From an uncultured Prevotellaceae bacterium (GTDB lineage: Bacteria; Bacteroidota; Bacteroidia; Bacteroidales; Bacteroidaceae): a stretch of DNA of 42,797 bases. Under the pieces are notes generated by a model. The model was not told the origin of the DNA and did no database searches. It saw only the letters and a list, made by a program, of their open reading frames with translations. The position numbers were made by a program, and so were the translations under genes. Position 1 is the stretch's first letter, and the number at the start of each line of letters is the position of its first letter. Location: the NCBI GenBank assembly GCA_946415645.1, contig CAMKTJ010000021.1:1-42797 (forward strand). Reading direction: 5' to 3'. Positions 15,194 to 24,446 of this stretch are shown here, one piece after another.

Positions 15194-16527
15194 CTGTTAA
15201 GTCTTCCCTTAATAGCTTCTGTCTCTTTTTCGTATCCGGGTTTGCCAAGGAGGGCAAACATATTCTTCTTGTAAGCTTCCACACCGGGCTGGTTGAAGGG
15301 GTTAACGTTCAACAACAGACCGCTGATACCGCAAGCCTTCTCGAAGAAGTAGATAATCTGACCCAGGTTGTACTCGTCGAGGCGGGGAACAATCAGACGC
15401 ATGTTGGGAACACCACCGTCAACGTGTGCCAACTGTGTACCCAGCTCAGCCATCTTGTTCACCTCGTCAACACGCTTGCCAGCCAGGAAGTTCAGGCCAT
15501 CCAGATTCTCCTCGTCGCTGGGGAAGAGCAGCTTGTGCTCAGGCTCCTCAATGCTTACTACGGTCTCGAAGATGGTACGCTCACCTTCCTGAATCCACTG
15601 ACCCATAGAGTGGAGGTCGGTGCTGAAGTCTACAGCAGCAGGGAAGATACCCTTGCCTTCCTTACCTTCAGACTCTCCGTAGAGCTGCTTCCACCATTCG
15701 TTCATGAAGTGAAGCTTGGGCTGGAAGTTCACCAGGATCTCAATCTTCTTGCCCTCCTGATACAGAGCGTTACGTACGGCTGCGTACTGGGCGCTGATAT
15801 TCTCGCTGAAAGGAACACTGGGCGCTGTTGCCTGTTCCATGTCGGCAGCACCCTTTACTAACTTGGTAATATCGAAGCCAGCTACGGCGATGGGCAGCAG
15901 ACCAACAGGAGTAAGAACGCTGAAGCGACCACCTACATTATCGGGAATGATAAAGCTGGTGTAACCCTCCTTGTTAGCGCAAGTACGGGCAGCACCTTTC
16001 TTGGCATCTGTAATAGCAACGATAACCTTGCGTGCCACATCCTTGCCACGCTGCTCCTCGCACTGCTTCTTGAGCAGACGGAAAGCCAAAGCTGTCTCGG
16101 TGGTAGTACCGCTCTTGCTGATATTGATAACACCAAACTTCTTGTCTTTCAGATATTCTGTCAGTTCATACAGATAATCCTCGCCGATGTTGTTACCGGC
16201 AAACAGAATGGTGGGATTCTCTCCGTTGTTGGTGAGCCACTGGAAGCTGTTGCTCAGTGCCTCAATCACAGCACGTGCACCCAGGTATGAACCACCGATA
16301 CCAGCTACGACAACGGTGTCGCAGTTCTCGCGCAGTGTCTGAGCACACTCCTGCAGTTCAGTCATGAACTCAGCAGTGATGCTGCTGGGAAGGTGCAACC
16401 AACCCAGGAAATCGTTACCGGCACATGTGCCGTTCTCCAATGCTTGCTGTGTCTCTGCTATTTTGCCTTCGAAGGCAGCAACTTTATCGGCACTAACCAA
16501 TGCCTTTGAGATGTCTAACTTAATCAT
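15190..16527 (-). CDS. pgi: glucose-6-phosphate isomerase
   Basis: A 445-residue isomerase interconverting glucose 6-phosphate and fructose 6-phosphate. Signatures include [19 protein letters not shown] (sugar-phosphate binding), [22 protein letters not shown] (SIS-type phosphate loop), [15 protein letters not shown], and the catalytic His/Lys region near the C-terminus ([15 protein letters not shown]). The length matches the short-form enzymes of Bacteroidetes and Firmicutes, about 100 residues shorter than E. coli Pgi. No -7 box was seen in the 109-base gap upstream, so it is probably read with lysS and gpsA. That gap has a TATAACA/TGTTATA inverted repeat (16567-16573, 16589-16595). Confidence 0.95.
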   Translation of the reverse strand: MIKLDISKALVSADKVAAFEGKIAETQQALENGTCAGNDFLGWLHLPSSITAEFMTELQECAQTLRENCDTVVVAGIGGSYLGARAVIEALSNSFQWLTNNGENPTILFAGNNIGEDYLYELTEYLKDKKFGVINISKSGTTTETALAFRLLKKQCEEQRGKDVARKVIVAITDAKKGAARTCANKEGYTSFIIPDNVGGRFSVLTPVGLLPIAVAGFDITKLVKGAADMEQATAPSVPFSENISAQYAAVRNALYQEGKKIEILVNFQPKLHFMNEWWKQLYGESEGKEGKGIFPAAVDFSTDLHSMGQWIQEGERTIFETVVSIEEPEHKLLFPSDEENLDGLNFLAGKRVDEVNKMAELGTQLAHVDGGVPNMRLIVPRLDEYNLGQIIYFFEKACGISGLLLNVNPFNQPGVEAYKKNMFALLGKPGYEKETEAIKGRLNS

Positions 16528-16636
16528 AATATATAACCTTTAAACCTTTGTTGTTGAAATAATCCTTATAACATCTGTGATGTGACCGTGTTATAGCGGC
16601 AATTACCTATACCTTATATATAAAAGAAGGATAATG

Positions 16637-17632
16637 TCAGCTTAACACCTCACACAGTTTCTTGATCTCTCTTTCAGGACGGGCCCGCTCGTACAAGATG
16701 TTGTACACAGCATCAACAATAGGCATATCAACGCCAATGTGCTGTATGATGTCCTTCATACATTTACAGCCGTAGTAACCCTCGGCAACCATCTCCATCT
16801 CCAACTGTGCGCTCTTCACGCTGTAGCCTTGTCCGATCATGGTACCGAAGACACGGTTTCGACTGAAATGAGAGTATCCTGTAACCAGAAGGTCGCCCAT
16901 GTAAACCGTATTGGTAATGTTACGTTCAATGGGGTAGATGGTATTCAGGAAGTTCTTCATCTCGCGGGCTGCATTGCTGATAAGGACGGCCTGGAAGTTG
17001 TCTCCGTACTTCAGTCCGTGACAGATACCTGCCGCTATGGCGAATACATTCTTCAGAACTGAAGCATATTCAATTCCTATTACGTCATTGCTGGTGCTGG
17101 TCTTGACATAATCGCTGGCCAGCATCTGGGCAAATGCGTCGGCCTTTTTCTGGTCGGCACATCCTATGGTAAGATAGGTAAGACGGTTCATGGCAACCTC
17201 CTCGGCATGACTGGGACCGCCTATTACTGCCAGGTTCTCTTCGGGTACGTTATATTCCTGATTGAAGTAGTCAGAACATATAACATTCTCGTCTGGTACA
17301 ATACCCTTGATGGCAGTAACAATGAACTTGTTATCCAGTCTGGTATGAAGTTTGCGCAGATGTCCTTTCAGATAGGGCGATGGAGTGACAAATATAAGCG
17401 TGTCAGCCTCTTCTACCACCTCGTTGATGTCGCTGCTGAAGTTGATTCTCTTAACATCAAACAGGACACTGGTCAGGTAGGCGGGATTGTGCTTTAGACG
17501 CTTGAAGTCCTCAATACGGTCGTCTCTGCGCAAATACCACCAAATGCTGTCGTTCTTCTCCAACAGCATTTTGGCTATAGCGGTTGCCCAGCTACCTCCG
17601 CCCAATACGGCTATTTTTCCTAAACTGTCCAA
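16637..17632 (-). CDS. gpsA: glycerol-3-phosphate dehydrogenase [NAD(P)+]
   Basis: A 331-residue cytoplasmic enzyme reducing dihydroxyacetone phosphate to sn-glycerol 3-phosphate for phospholipid synthesis. The Rossmann motif VLGGGSWATAIAKML is at 9-23; IFVTPSPYLK, VTAIKGIVP and VIGGPSHAEEVA follow the family order; the catalytic Lys and substrate loop are in YASVLKNVFAIAAGICHGLKYGDN. Its start codon lies inside the 3' end of lysS (13-base overlap), so the two are translationally coupled, an arrangement conserved in Bacteroidales. The motif order and length leave little doubt. Confidence 0.95.
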   Translation of the reverse strand: MDSLGKIAVLGGGSWATAIAKMLLEKNDSIWWYLRRDDRIEDFKRLKHNPAYLTSVLFDVKRINFSSDINEVVEEADTLIFVTPSPYLKGHLRKLHTRLDNKFIVTAIKGIVPDENVICSDYFNQEYNVPEENLAVIGGPSHAEEVAMNRLTYLTIGCADQKKADAFAQMLASDYVKTSTSNDVIGIEYASVLKNVFAIAAGICHGLKYGDNFQAVLISNAAREMKNFLNTIYPIERNITNTVYMGDLLVTGYSHFSRNRVFGTMIGQGYSVKSAQLEMEMVAEGYYGCKCMKDIIQHIGVDMPIVDAVYNILYERARPEREIKKLCEVLS

Positions 17633-19395
17633 GTTGCTATCGTATCTTGGCTGGGTTTCTCAATTTCCAGCTTATATTTTTTAACAATTTCTATAATCTG
17701 CTGCTGAATCTTGGCAGGGGCTACACCTTGCAGTGTGCTTACCAAGTTGTATCCTGCCTTACGCAGGATGGGGATAATCTCGGCGGGGATGCCTTTCTCA
17801 AGGAACAGCTCATCCTTGTCGCGTGGAGCCTTCACTTCGGGCTTCATCTGTGGGAAGAGCATTACCTCACCAATCTGGAACTTACCAGTGAGCAGCATTA
17901 CCAGACGGTCGATGCCGATTCCTATACCAAAGGTAGGAGGCATACCGTACTGAAGGGCGCGCAGGAAGTCCTGATCAATGATCATGGCCTCATCATCACC
18001 CTTTTCTGATAAGCGCATCTGCTCCTTGAAGCGCTCCTCCTGATCGATGGGATCGTTCAACTCTGAGTAGGCATTAGCCAACTCCTTTCCGTTTACCATC
18101 AACTCAAAGCGCTCAGTCAGACCGGGTTTGCTACGATGCATCTTTGTAAGGGGTGACATCTCAACAGGGTAGTCGGTAATGAAGGTGGGCTGGATGAAGG
18201 TACCTTCGCAGGTCTCACCGAAGATCTCGTCAATGAGCTTACCCTTACCCATGGTCTCGTCAACCTCTATGTTCAGTTTCTTGGCAACCTCACGGATCTC
18301 ATCCTCGTTCATGGGATAGAGGTCGTAACCGGTCTTCTCCTTGATGGCATCCAGAATGGGCAGACGACGGAAGGGAGCCTTGAAAGAGATAACCTTGCCG
18401 TCAATCTCAACCTCAGGCTTACCATTAACAGCTGTACAAATCTGCTCCAGCATATTCTCTGTAAAGGTCATACCCCAGTTCAGGTCCTTGTAGCTGATGT
18501 ACAGCTCCATGCAGGTGAACTCGGGGTTATGGGTCTTGTCCATACCTTCGTTGCGGAAGTTCTTGCCCATCTCGTAAACGCCTTCAAAACCGCCTACAAT
18601 CAGACGCTTCAGGTACAGCTCTGTAGCTATACGCATGTACATATCCTGGTTCAGAGCATTGAAGTGTGTCATGAAGGGACGGGCACTGGCACCGCCGGGG
18701 ATGTTCTGCAGAATAGGAGTGTCAACCTCTGTATAGCCTGCATTGTCCAAGATGCTACGCATGGTGCGGATAATAGTGGCACGCTTCAGGAAGGTTTCCT
18801 TAACACCGTTGTTTACTATCAGGTCAACATAGCGCTGACGATAACGGAGTTCAGGATCGTCGAATGAATCGAATACATTTCCTTCAGCATCAGTCTTGAC
18901 AATGGGCAGGGGCTTCAGGCTCTTGCTCAGTACTTTCATCTCCTGAACGTGAACACTAATCTCACCTGTCTTAGTGCGGAATACATAACCCTTTACACCA
19001 ATGAAGTCACCCAAATCCAGGCACTTCTTGAAGACGATATTATAGAGGTCCTTGTTCTCGTCGGGACAGATGGCATCACGCTGCACATAAACTTGGATAC
19101 GGCCTTTGGAGTCCTGCAATTCGGCAAAAGCAGCCTTACCCATGATACGCTTGCTCATTATACGACCAGCCACGCTAACTACGGGGCTGTTCTCGGGTGT
19201 GGCTGTCTCACGAACATTATTGCCTTCCTCGTCCTTGCCAATGATGGGCAGGTCAACGAAGTCCTTTATGATGTCTGTGCTCCATGCTGTTACGGGATAT
19301 TCTGCTGCGGGGTAGGGGTCGATACCCAGGTCGCGCAGTTGCTGTAAGTTGTTTCTGCGAACAATCTCCTGTTCGCTCAGTTCCAGTATATTCAT
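17620..19395 (-). CDS. lysS: lysyl-tRNA synthetase, class II
   Basis: A 591-residue class II enzyme charging tRNA-Lys. The N-terminal OB-fold anticodon-binding domain includes VSVAGRIMSKRIMGKAAFAELQDSKGRIQVYV. Class II motif 1 lies in RATIIRTMRSILDNAGYTEVDTPIL, motif 2 in FRNEGMDKTHNPEFTCME and motif 3 in GIGIGIDRLVML. A C-terminal extension of about 80 residues after motif 3 is seen in many Bacteroidetes LysS. The frame is open 42 bases further upstream, but the start is placed at MNILELSEQEIVRR: the longer form would begin within a few bases of the promoter box at 19424-19431. It is the first gene of the lysS-gpsA-pgi group. Confidence 0.95.
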   Translation of the reverse strand: MNILELSEQEIVRRNNLQQLRDLGIDPYPAAEYPVTAWSTDIIKDFVDLPIIGKDEEGNNVRETATPENSPVVSVAGRIMSKRIMGKAAFAELQDSKGRIQVYVQRDAICPDENKDLYNIVFKKCLDLGDFIGVKGYVFRTKTGEISVHVQEMKVLSKSLKPLPIVKTDAEGNVFDSFDDPELRYRQRYVDLIVNNGVKETFLKRATIIRTMRSILDNAGYTEVDTPILQNIPGGASARPFMTHFNALNQDMYMRIATELYLKRLIVGGFEGVYEMGKNFRNEGMDKTHNPEFTCMELYISYKDLNWGMTFTENMLEQICTAVNGKPEVEIDGKVISFKAPFRRLPILDAIKEKTGYDLYPMNEDEIREVAKKLNIEVDETMGKGKLIDEIFGETCEGTFIQPTFITDYPVEMSPLTKMHRSKPGLTERFELMVNGKELANAYSELNDPIDQEERFKEQMRLSEKGDDEAMIIDQDFLRALQYGMPPTFGIGIGIDRLVMLLTGKFQIGEVMLFPQMKPEVKAPRDKDELFLEKGIPAEIIPILRKAGYNLVSTLQGVAPAKIQQQIIEIVKKYKLEIEKPSQDTIATWTV

Positions 19396-19423
19396 TTTGT
19401 TTCTAACCTTTATAAAGTGGGTG

Positions 19424-19454
19424 CAAAGGTACAACAATTCTTACAATTACCCAA
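19424..19454 (-). promoter_or_regulatory. promoter for lysS-gpsA-pgi
   Basis: On the minus strand TTG (19454-19452), 20 bases, then TACCTTTG (19431-19424) fit the Bacteroidetes -33/-7 pattern. The box ends 28 bases before the lysS ATG. Confidence 0.6.
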
Positions 19455-19472
19455 CTATGTTGGGGTAAAATC

Positions 19473-21968
19473 TCATTTTGCCACCTTCTTGCCATTGATG
19501 ATATAGATGCCTTTTCCTTGTTGTGAACTGATTCTCTGGCCATTCAGATTATATGCGGGGCCCTGCTCTGTTTGTTCAACAGGATTCATCAGCCCGTCTG
19601 TTTCTACTTTGTACATTTTGCTGTTCATAATGATGAAGCCAAAGGCAAGGTCGATGTCTTGTTTTGCGATGTAGTTTCCTTGCAATTCCCATCCTTTTAT
19701 TGGGCTCCATCCTTGGCATCCGTTTTGTCTGGCTGCAATCCTAACGGTATAACAGCCATCTTCCAGTTCTTCTGGCAGATTGCCGCTGAAGTTAAAAATT
19801 CTGCTTGAAAATTGATAATGTGCGATGGGGGAGCTTATTTTCTGAGGTTCTCCAAAAGCGGTTGCCAAAGTGTTGGCTTCATCGTAGGCAATCATAGATA
19901 ATTGTCCAATAAACGAATTATCCCCAAAGTTTGCCAGGTTGGTCATCTGCATTTCTATGTGTCTTGTCTTAGGGTTGAAGGCTATAACTTCCATGTTCGT
20001 TACCTGTATGTTAGAGGTGTCTTTTGGCAATTCCTCATCTCCACCTTTGTGGTAGATAATCTTGCCATCTTCCAGCCAGAAGGGGATGTAGATCTCTTCC
20101 TGGAATTTTCCGGATTCCATCTTATATCCTGTTACCTTTCCCCATTCCAGATAGCCGGATTGGTTGGCTGCCAGATAGAGGCGGTACTTGCCGTCCTCCA
20201 GGTAGTCGGGTAGTTCTCCTGTAAAGGTGTATGCTTTCTGCAGGTAGTAGCCATACGTCAGATTGCTTATATTGGCAACGTCTCCGAATTTGGCAAGGAT
20301 ATTGCCTTCGTCATCTGCTACAGCCATACGTATTGTTCCTGTGAAGGTTTTGGGGGCAAAGTTCATGGGCCATGAGGCTCTTACAGCAACAGAGAGATCT
20401 TCTAGATCCTCGCCTACATTCATGAAGTCGGAAACCATGATGTTAGGTGTATAGCTTTCTGTGACGGAAGTAACGGTAAGTATTTGGGGCGATGGATAGG
20501 TTACTGTCTCTGATGTTTCGCTATTGCTTGCCTTGCTACGTATAACCACTGTATAGTCACCCTCTCCTATGGTATGAGGTAAAGTTGCCTTGATGGAGAA
20601 ATTGTTAGTGAAGCCGTAGCTGAAGGGAAGGCCGTTTATCTTTTGGCTGGTTCCAACAAGGGTCTCTGTTCCGTTCTCGCTTTCCAGATATACCTCAATT
20701 TTGCCTGTGAATGTCTTGTAACTGAAGTTGTACAGTTTCATTGTTACATCGAAAGAGAGAATAGGTAGTTTGGGATTGATTCTGGCTGTGGAGAGAACTA
20801 CATCATTGGCCTGCAAGAAGTATCCGTTATCTTGCTTTTCGTTGTCTGGCTGGATGAAAATGATGGCCTCATGTTCCTTCGAGAACTCCACACCGTCAGC
20901 ATCCAAGCTGCTTAGCTTGAAGTAATTGTCGCAGTATCCTTCCCAACCCCAGTTGACGTGGTAGAAGGGATATCCGTCCTCATCAGCCTTGTAGCCGTCA
21001 AGGATAAAGGAGTGTCCGCCTTCTACGGGTGATACGGCTGCATAGATGATGGGGCGTGGACTTCCTGCGTTCAGCTCATTTAGCATCAGCGTCTGCCACT
21101 CGTTGGTAGTCATATAATCCTTTTGGATGTTGGCAATGTCCGGGTCGTAGCCGAAGTTCTCTACTAGTGCGTTCACTTGGTTAGTGCTGCTGGCAGAACT
21201 TCCTTTCAGACCAAAGTTCATCTTTGCTGCTGCGGCACAGGCATAAAGCAATTCGGCAACAGCGTTATTCTCTGTCTCGGAGGCACCATTGTAGTATTGG
21301 TTGCGCATGTTGGGCCAGTCGAAATGAAAGTTCGAAAGGTCTTCATTGATGGGTATGCCTAAGCTTTGGGTTGCATAGTCAACCTCGCCTTTGGCAGAGT
21401 CTGGGTACTGGTAGTACCGCATGGTCTGAGCTGTCGTAACGGCAACGCATCCTGTGATGCAGCGTTCTCCTTGCCATTCGGGGCACCTGTTGTTGAAGGG
21501 GGCGGCTTGTCCCCATTCTGTAGTCAGCAGAGGACCGACCTGTTCCTGTATGCCTTCTGTGTTTCTTCTTGTCAGCCTTAGAGGCTTGCCGCTTGTCAGT
21601 GCCTCGTATTCCTTGGCATAGCTATTTAACAGTTCCCGCATGCCGGCAGGGATGTTGTCTGCGTCAAAGCCCTTTGTTTGCGAGAAGCCCAAGACGGGAG
21701 TCATCCTTTCGTCGGCCGAGATAACGGCAAAACCGTCAGCTCCAGCATCGCAAACATAGAAAGCATCCTGCTGGTTATCCAGCAGCTTGGATGCAGAAAT
21801 AATCCGATGTGTCTTGGCTTTCTTTGCTCGTGCTTGGTTTCCCCGTCTTGTGGGAACGTTAAGTATGGAGTCGGCAATATGTTGCACATCTTCCATCTTG
21901 CGCTGTTGAGCCATTCCGGATACTAATCCCAGTAGCCAGCATGTTAGTATAAGGATAGTTTTGTTCAT
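19473..21968 (-). CDS. secreted C10-family (streptopain-type) cysteine peptidase
   Basis: An 831-residue exported protease. A signal peptide (MNKTILILTCWLLGLVSGMA) is followed by a propeptide of the Spi/streptopain inhibitor type (residues ~22-125, with KTHRIISASKLLDNQQDAFYVC). The peptidase domain starts near GPLLTTEWGQAAPFNNRCPE. The nucleophile is C174 in CITGCVAVTTAQTMRYYQYP, the catalytic His is H319 in EGGHSFILDGY, and the oxyanion/Trp block is HVNWGWEGYCDNYFKLSSLD. The C-terminal half has three or more beta-sandwich repeats (each with YTVVIRSKASN, YRLYLAANQSG or YTVRIAARQNG). It ends with AYNLNGQRISSQQGKGIYII-NGKKVAK, a short tail common on Prevotella secreted proteins that resembles a reduced sorting domain. 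Relatives include interpain and SpeB; the natural substrate is unknown. Confidence 0.9.
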   Translation of the reverse strand: MNKTILILTCWLLGLVSGMAQQRKMEDVQHIADSILNVPTRRGNQARAKKAKTHRIISASKLLDNQQDAFYVCDAGADGFAVISADERMTPVLGFSQTKGFDADNIPAGMRELLNSYAKEYEALTSGKPLRLTRRNTEGIQEQVGPLLTTEWGQAAPFNNRCPEWQGERCITGCVAVTTAQTMRYYQYPDSAKGEVDYATQSLGIPINEDLSNFHFDWPNMRNQYYNGASETENNAVAELLYACAAAAKMNFGLKGSSASSTNQVNALVENFGYDPDIANIQKDYMTTNEWQTLMLNELNAGSPRPIIYAAVSPVEGGHSFILDGYKADEDGYPFYHVNWGWEGYCDNYFKLSSLDADGVEFSKEHEAIIFIQPDNEKQDNGYFLQANDVVLSTARINPKLPILSFDVTMKLYNFSYKTFTGKIEVYLESENGTETLVGTSQKINGLPFSYGFTNNFSIKATLPHTIGEGDYTVVIRSKASNSETSETVTYPSPQILTVTSVTESYTPNIMVSDFMNVGEDLEDLSVAVRASWPMNFAPKTFTGTIRMAVADDEGNILAKFGDVANISNLTYGYYLQKAYTFTGELPDYLEDGKYRLYLAANQSGYLEWGKVTGYKMESGKFQEEIYIPFWLEDGKIIYHKGGDEELPKDTSNIQVTNMEVIAFNPKTRHIEMQMTNLANFGDNSFIGQLSMIAYDEANTLATAFGEPQKISSPIAHYQFSSRIFNFSGNLPEELEDGCYTVRIAARQNGCQGWSPIKGWELQGNYIAKQDIDLAFGFIIMNSKMYKVETDGLMNPVEQTEQGPAYNLNGQRISSQQGKGIYIINGKKVAK

Positions 21969-22037
21969 CGGCTTTGTTTCTTAGGTCTAAAGTCTCAATC
22001 ATTACTTTTGAAGAATAACGGGCTGGTTATCACCAAA

Positions 22038-22045
22038 CAAAAATA
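22038..22045 (-). promoter_or_regulatory. -7 box TATTTTTG for the C10 peptidase gene
   Basis: TATTTTTG on the minus strand matches TAnnTTTG, about 70 bases upstream of the ATG. No -33 element at proper spacing. It is divergent from the box at 22121. Confidence 0.4.
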
Positions 22046-22120
22046 CAAATTACCCTCAAGATTACTATATTCTTTCTGTTTCTTTAACAGATTTTTAACG
22101 TTCTTCTTGTTCCTTTTTTG

Positions 22121-22128
22121 TAATTTTG
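22121..22128 (+). promoter_or_regulatory. -7 box TAATTTTG for the YgjP-like gene
   Basis: TAATTTTG matches TAnnTTTG and ends nine bases before the ATG at 22138, implying a very short leader. It argues against the TTG start at 22126, which lies inside the box. Confidence 0.45.
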
Positions 22129-22137
22129 GGCCGCAAA

Positions 22138-22710
22138 ATGGAAGAAACGGTTGTTTTTGTCGAGGATAGAGAGCTTGGTCGCATAAAATTGCGAAGCAAT
22201 AGTCGTGCCAGACGGTTTGTTTTCCGTTGTACGGAAGAGGGCCTTGTGTGTACCCTCCCTGTCAGGGCTCGTCACTCGGATTTGCTCAGGGCTATAGAAC
22301 AATTGCGCCCTCGTCTGAAAGCTATGCAGGAGCGTGCGTTAGTGCATCGTTCCCACCAACAGCACTTCACCCCCGAACAGATAGAGGCACTGCGTAAGCA
22401 GGCTCAACTCACTCTTCCGTTGCGTCTGCAGTCTCTTGCAGCTGCCAGAGGCTTGCGTTTTCAGAAGGTCAGCATCCGCAAAAGCCGTACCCGCTGGGGC
22501 AGCTGTAGCAGTAAGGGTAATATTAGTCTTAGTCTGTACCTGATGCTCCTTCCGCCTCACCTGCAGGATTACGTCATGCAGCACGAACTGACTCATTTGG
22601 TGGAGATGAATCACGGTCCTCGTTTCTGGGCGTTGCTGGATGAGGCCACAGCGGGTAAGTCTCTTTTGTTGCGGGCTGAACTAAAGAAATACTCGAAATC
22701 TGTTTTCTAA
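22138..22710 (+). CDS. YgjP-like (DUF45/SprT-type) metallopeptidase
   Basis: A 190-residue cytoplasmic protein with a zinc peptidase site: H149-E150-x2-H153 in MQHELTHLVEMNHGPRFW, with H159 as a likely third ligand. The preceding TRWGSCSSKGNISLSLYLMLLPP block is diagnostic of the YgjP/DUF45 family. Residues 1-60 form the family's beta-rich N-terminal domain. The E. coli relative is of unclear role; these proteins have been linked to protein quality control and are also found fused to type I restriction genes, which are not seen here. It is followed after eight bases by the EEP gene, so the two are probably co-transcribed. The start is set by ATG right after the promoter box. Confidence 0.85.
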   Translation: MEETVVFVEDRELGRIKLRSNSRARRFVFRCTEEGLVCTLPVRARHSDLLRAIEQLRPRLKAMQERALVHRSHQQHFTPEQIEALRKQAQLTLPLRLQSLAAARGLRFQKVSIRKSRTRWGSCSSKGNISLSLYLMLLPPHLQDYVMQHELTHLVEMNHGPRFWALLDEATAGKSLLLRAELKKYSKSVF

Positions 22711-22718
22711 CCGTTGTT

Positions 22719-23666
22719 ATGGCAAGGCGTTTCTTTCTTTTGCTGGTTGTTTTTTGGGCTGCTTCCCGGATTCTGGTTGGGGCACAGAAAATCATGTGGT
22801 ACAATGTGGAGAACGTTTTTGATACGCAGCATGATTCGTTGAAGAACGACTGGGATTTCCTTCCTGAAGGCTCTTATCATTGGACGCCTTGGCGCTATTG
22901 GCGTAAGTTGGATAATATCTCGCGTGTGATAGCCGCTGTGGCAGAACAGGGCGGATGGCCTATGATGGTGGGTATGTGCGAGGTAGAGAACGATACCGTC
23001 TTGCGCGACCTTACCCTTCGTAGTCCTTTGCGTGCTGCCAAATACAGCTACGTGCATACCGAGGGTCCCGACCTCCGAGGTGTAGATTGTTGTCTGCTTT
23101 ATCAACCCAGTCTTTTTCGTCTGCAGGGCATTGAGTCTATAACGGTTCCTTCTGCCGAGTATGGATTGCGTCCTACCCGTGATATACTGCATGTATGGGG
23201 GCATCTCACCCGTACGGATTCTCTGCTTCATGTTTTTATGCTCCATTTTCCCAGTAGGGCAGGAGATAGCAAGAGCAGTACGCAGAACCGCATGTTGGCG
23301 GCAGAGACACTCTGTATGGCTCTAGATAAGCTGCAAGGGCAGCGTGTTCTGGTGATGGGTGACTTCAATGCAGAGCCTGGCGATCCTGTCTTCCGACCCA
23401 TCCAGCAACGCCTTGTCAGTCTGATTCCTCAGAAACGCAAGGAATTGAAGAAGGCGCAGGGTACCTATTGCTATCAGGGGCTTTGGGGCTTTATCGACCA
23501 CATGCTGGTCTCACCCTCTATGCTGGATTGTTGTGAGCCTCGTGCCCATGTGGCTAATTTCCCGTTTCTCCTGACAGAGAAAGGAGTGCCTTGGCGAACA
23601 TTCCAAGGTCCTGCTTACAAAGGCGGATACTCAGACCATCTGCCTTTGTTCGTTGAAATCAGATAG
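22719..23666 (+). CDS. secreted endonuclease/exonuclease/phosphatase-family protein
   Basis: A 315-residue protein of the EEP superfamily. A signal peptide (MARRFFLLLVVFWAASRILVGA) precedes MWYNVENVFD (26-35), which provides the metal-binding Asn/Glu pair. GMCEVEN carries the next acidic metal ligand, VLVMGDFNAEPGD the catalytic D-x-N, and GGYSDHLPLFVEI the final Asp-His. All catalytic blocks are present. Export suggests it works on extracellular or periplasmic nucleic acid or phosphate esters; phosphate or nucleotide scavenging is a reasonable inference but the substrate is not determined. It follows the YgjP-like gene closely and converges on the AlkZ-related gene with a 23-base gap that shows no terminator. 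Confidence 0.85.
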   Translation: MARRFFLLLVVFWAASRILVGAQKIMWYNVENVFDTQHDSLKNDWDFLPEGSYHWTPWRYWRKLDNISRVIAAVAEQGGWPMMVGMCEVENDTVLRDLTLRSPLRAAKYSYVHTEGPDLRGVDCCLLYQPSLFRLQGIESITVPSAEYGLRPTRDILHVWGHLTRTDSLLHVFMLHFPSRAGDSKSSTQNRMLAAETLCMALDKLQGQRVLVMGDFNAEPGDPVFRPIQQRLVSLIPQKRKELKKAQGTYCYQGLWGFIDHMLVSPSMLDCCEPRAHVANFPFLLTEKGVPWRTFQGPAYKGGYSDHLPLFVEIR

Positions 23667-23689
23667 AAGTTATTCGGTAGGGATTCAGC

Positions 23690-24358
23690 TTATTTCAGCA
23701 GCTTTGTTATCTGCTTTTCTGTAGCTTCCGGACAGATAGTACGTAGCTGCTGGCATATAAGTTCAAAGGATTCCTGGGGCGAGCGGTCGCATTGGCAGGC
23801 ATCCTTGCCGTGTAGTAGTTCAGGTGTTGTAAGCAAAGACCATCCCCAGCCATAGTTACGGCCATGGCGGTCTGTGGGATAGACAAAATCCTCTGTTACG
23901 ATGCGTGTTGCCATCTGCAGTCGGGTAACATAGCCGTCAAATTTGCTACGCATCTTGGGGCCGTCAAAGCCGCAGGCTGCACGTAATTGACGGGTGATGA
24001 GGCTCTTGTTGGCTTCCAGGGTCAGAAGGATGGTCTCTTCTATGCTTCCTTCCGTAGGAGCCGGACGGGTACTGCGACGGTAGTTGCAGAAGTGTGGCCA
24101 CCACTCCCGGCTGATAAAGCCAGCCTTGCCTGCAAAGAACTTGCCATAGACATGTCCGCCTTCTGTAATGATTTCGCCTTTCCATTTCCATAGAGGCCAG
24201 TCCCAGCCCCCGTCTGGTAAGGCAACATATCTGCATTCCTCGTCAACCATCTCTTCGGCCGAGAATCCCCTGATACCACTGTCCAGTAGAGGCAGGAAGC
24301 CTATCTGCCCAATCAGCTCAATCAGTTGTGCACTATTGTATATCTTTTGCTTTGACAT
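23690..24358 (-). CDS. AlkZ-related winged-helix protein
   Basis: A 222-residue protein resembling the Bacteroidales group annotated as AlkZ-related. Matching features as I recall the family are an N-terminal IGFLPLL segment, GGHVYGKFFAGKAGFISREWWPHFCNYRR (67-95), a winged-helix-like LEANKSLITRQLRAACGF, and a C-terminal GWGWSLLTTPELLHGKD block followed by PEATEKQITKLL. True AlkZ is a glycosylase that unhooks DNA crosslinks; this protein is about half that length and lacks a recognisable catalytic QxQ, so a glycosylase activity should not be assumed. It lies downstream of purN, separated by the heptad array at 24391-24446. Confidence 0.6.
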   Translation of the reverse strand: MSKQKIYNSAQLIELIGQIGFLPLLDSGIRGFSAEEMVDEECRYVALPDGGWDWPLWKWKGEIITEGGHVYGKFFAGKAGFISREWWPHFCNYRRSTRPAPTEGSIEETILLTLEANKSLITRQLRAACGFDGPKMRSKFDGYVTRLQMATRIVTEDFVYPTDRHGRNYGWGWSLLTTPELLHGKDACQCDRSPQESFELICQQLRTICPEATEKQITKLLK

Positions 24359-24390
24359 ATTCTTTGAAAGGTTATTGATTATTGGGTTTT

Positions 24391-24446
24391 CTAACCCCTA
24401 ACCGCTAACCGCTAATCTCTAACCCCTAACCCCTAACCACTAATCA
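24391..24446. repeat. heptanucleotide array at the purN 3' end (telomere-like CTAACCC units)
   Basis: Eight 7-bp units on the + strand: CTAACCC, CTAACCG, CTAACCG, CTAATCT, CTAACCC, CTAACCC, CTAACCA, CTAATCA. The last units lie inside purN: its final codons (ATT AGT GGT) and TAG stop are made of repeat sequence. The minus strand is G-rich (GGGGTTA) and could form a quadruplex. A two-unit relative occurs at 29316-29330. Confidence 0.8.

Noticed and set aside
19473..19560. Full type IX secretion sorting domain on the C10 peptidase
   Set aside because: The C-terminal tail resembles a reduced form only; the complete domain of about 80 residues is not present, so export by that route is not claimed.
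22707..23246. 179-codon open frame on the - strand
   Set aside because: Antisense to the EEP-family gene, whose catalytic blocks are all intact.
24391..24446. Telomere-like CTAACCC repeat
   Set aside because: It is a short heptad array inside a normal gene junction, one of several of different sequence; not a replicon end.
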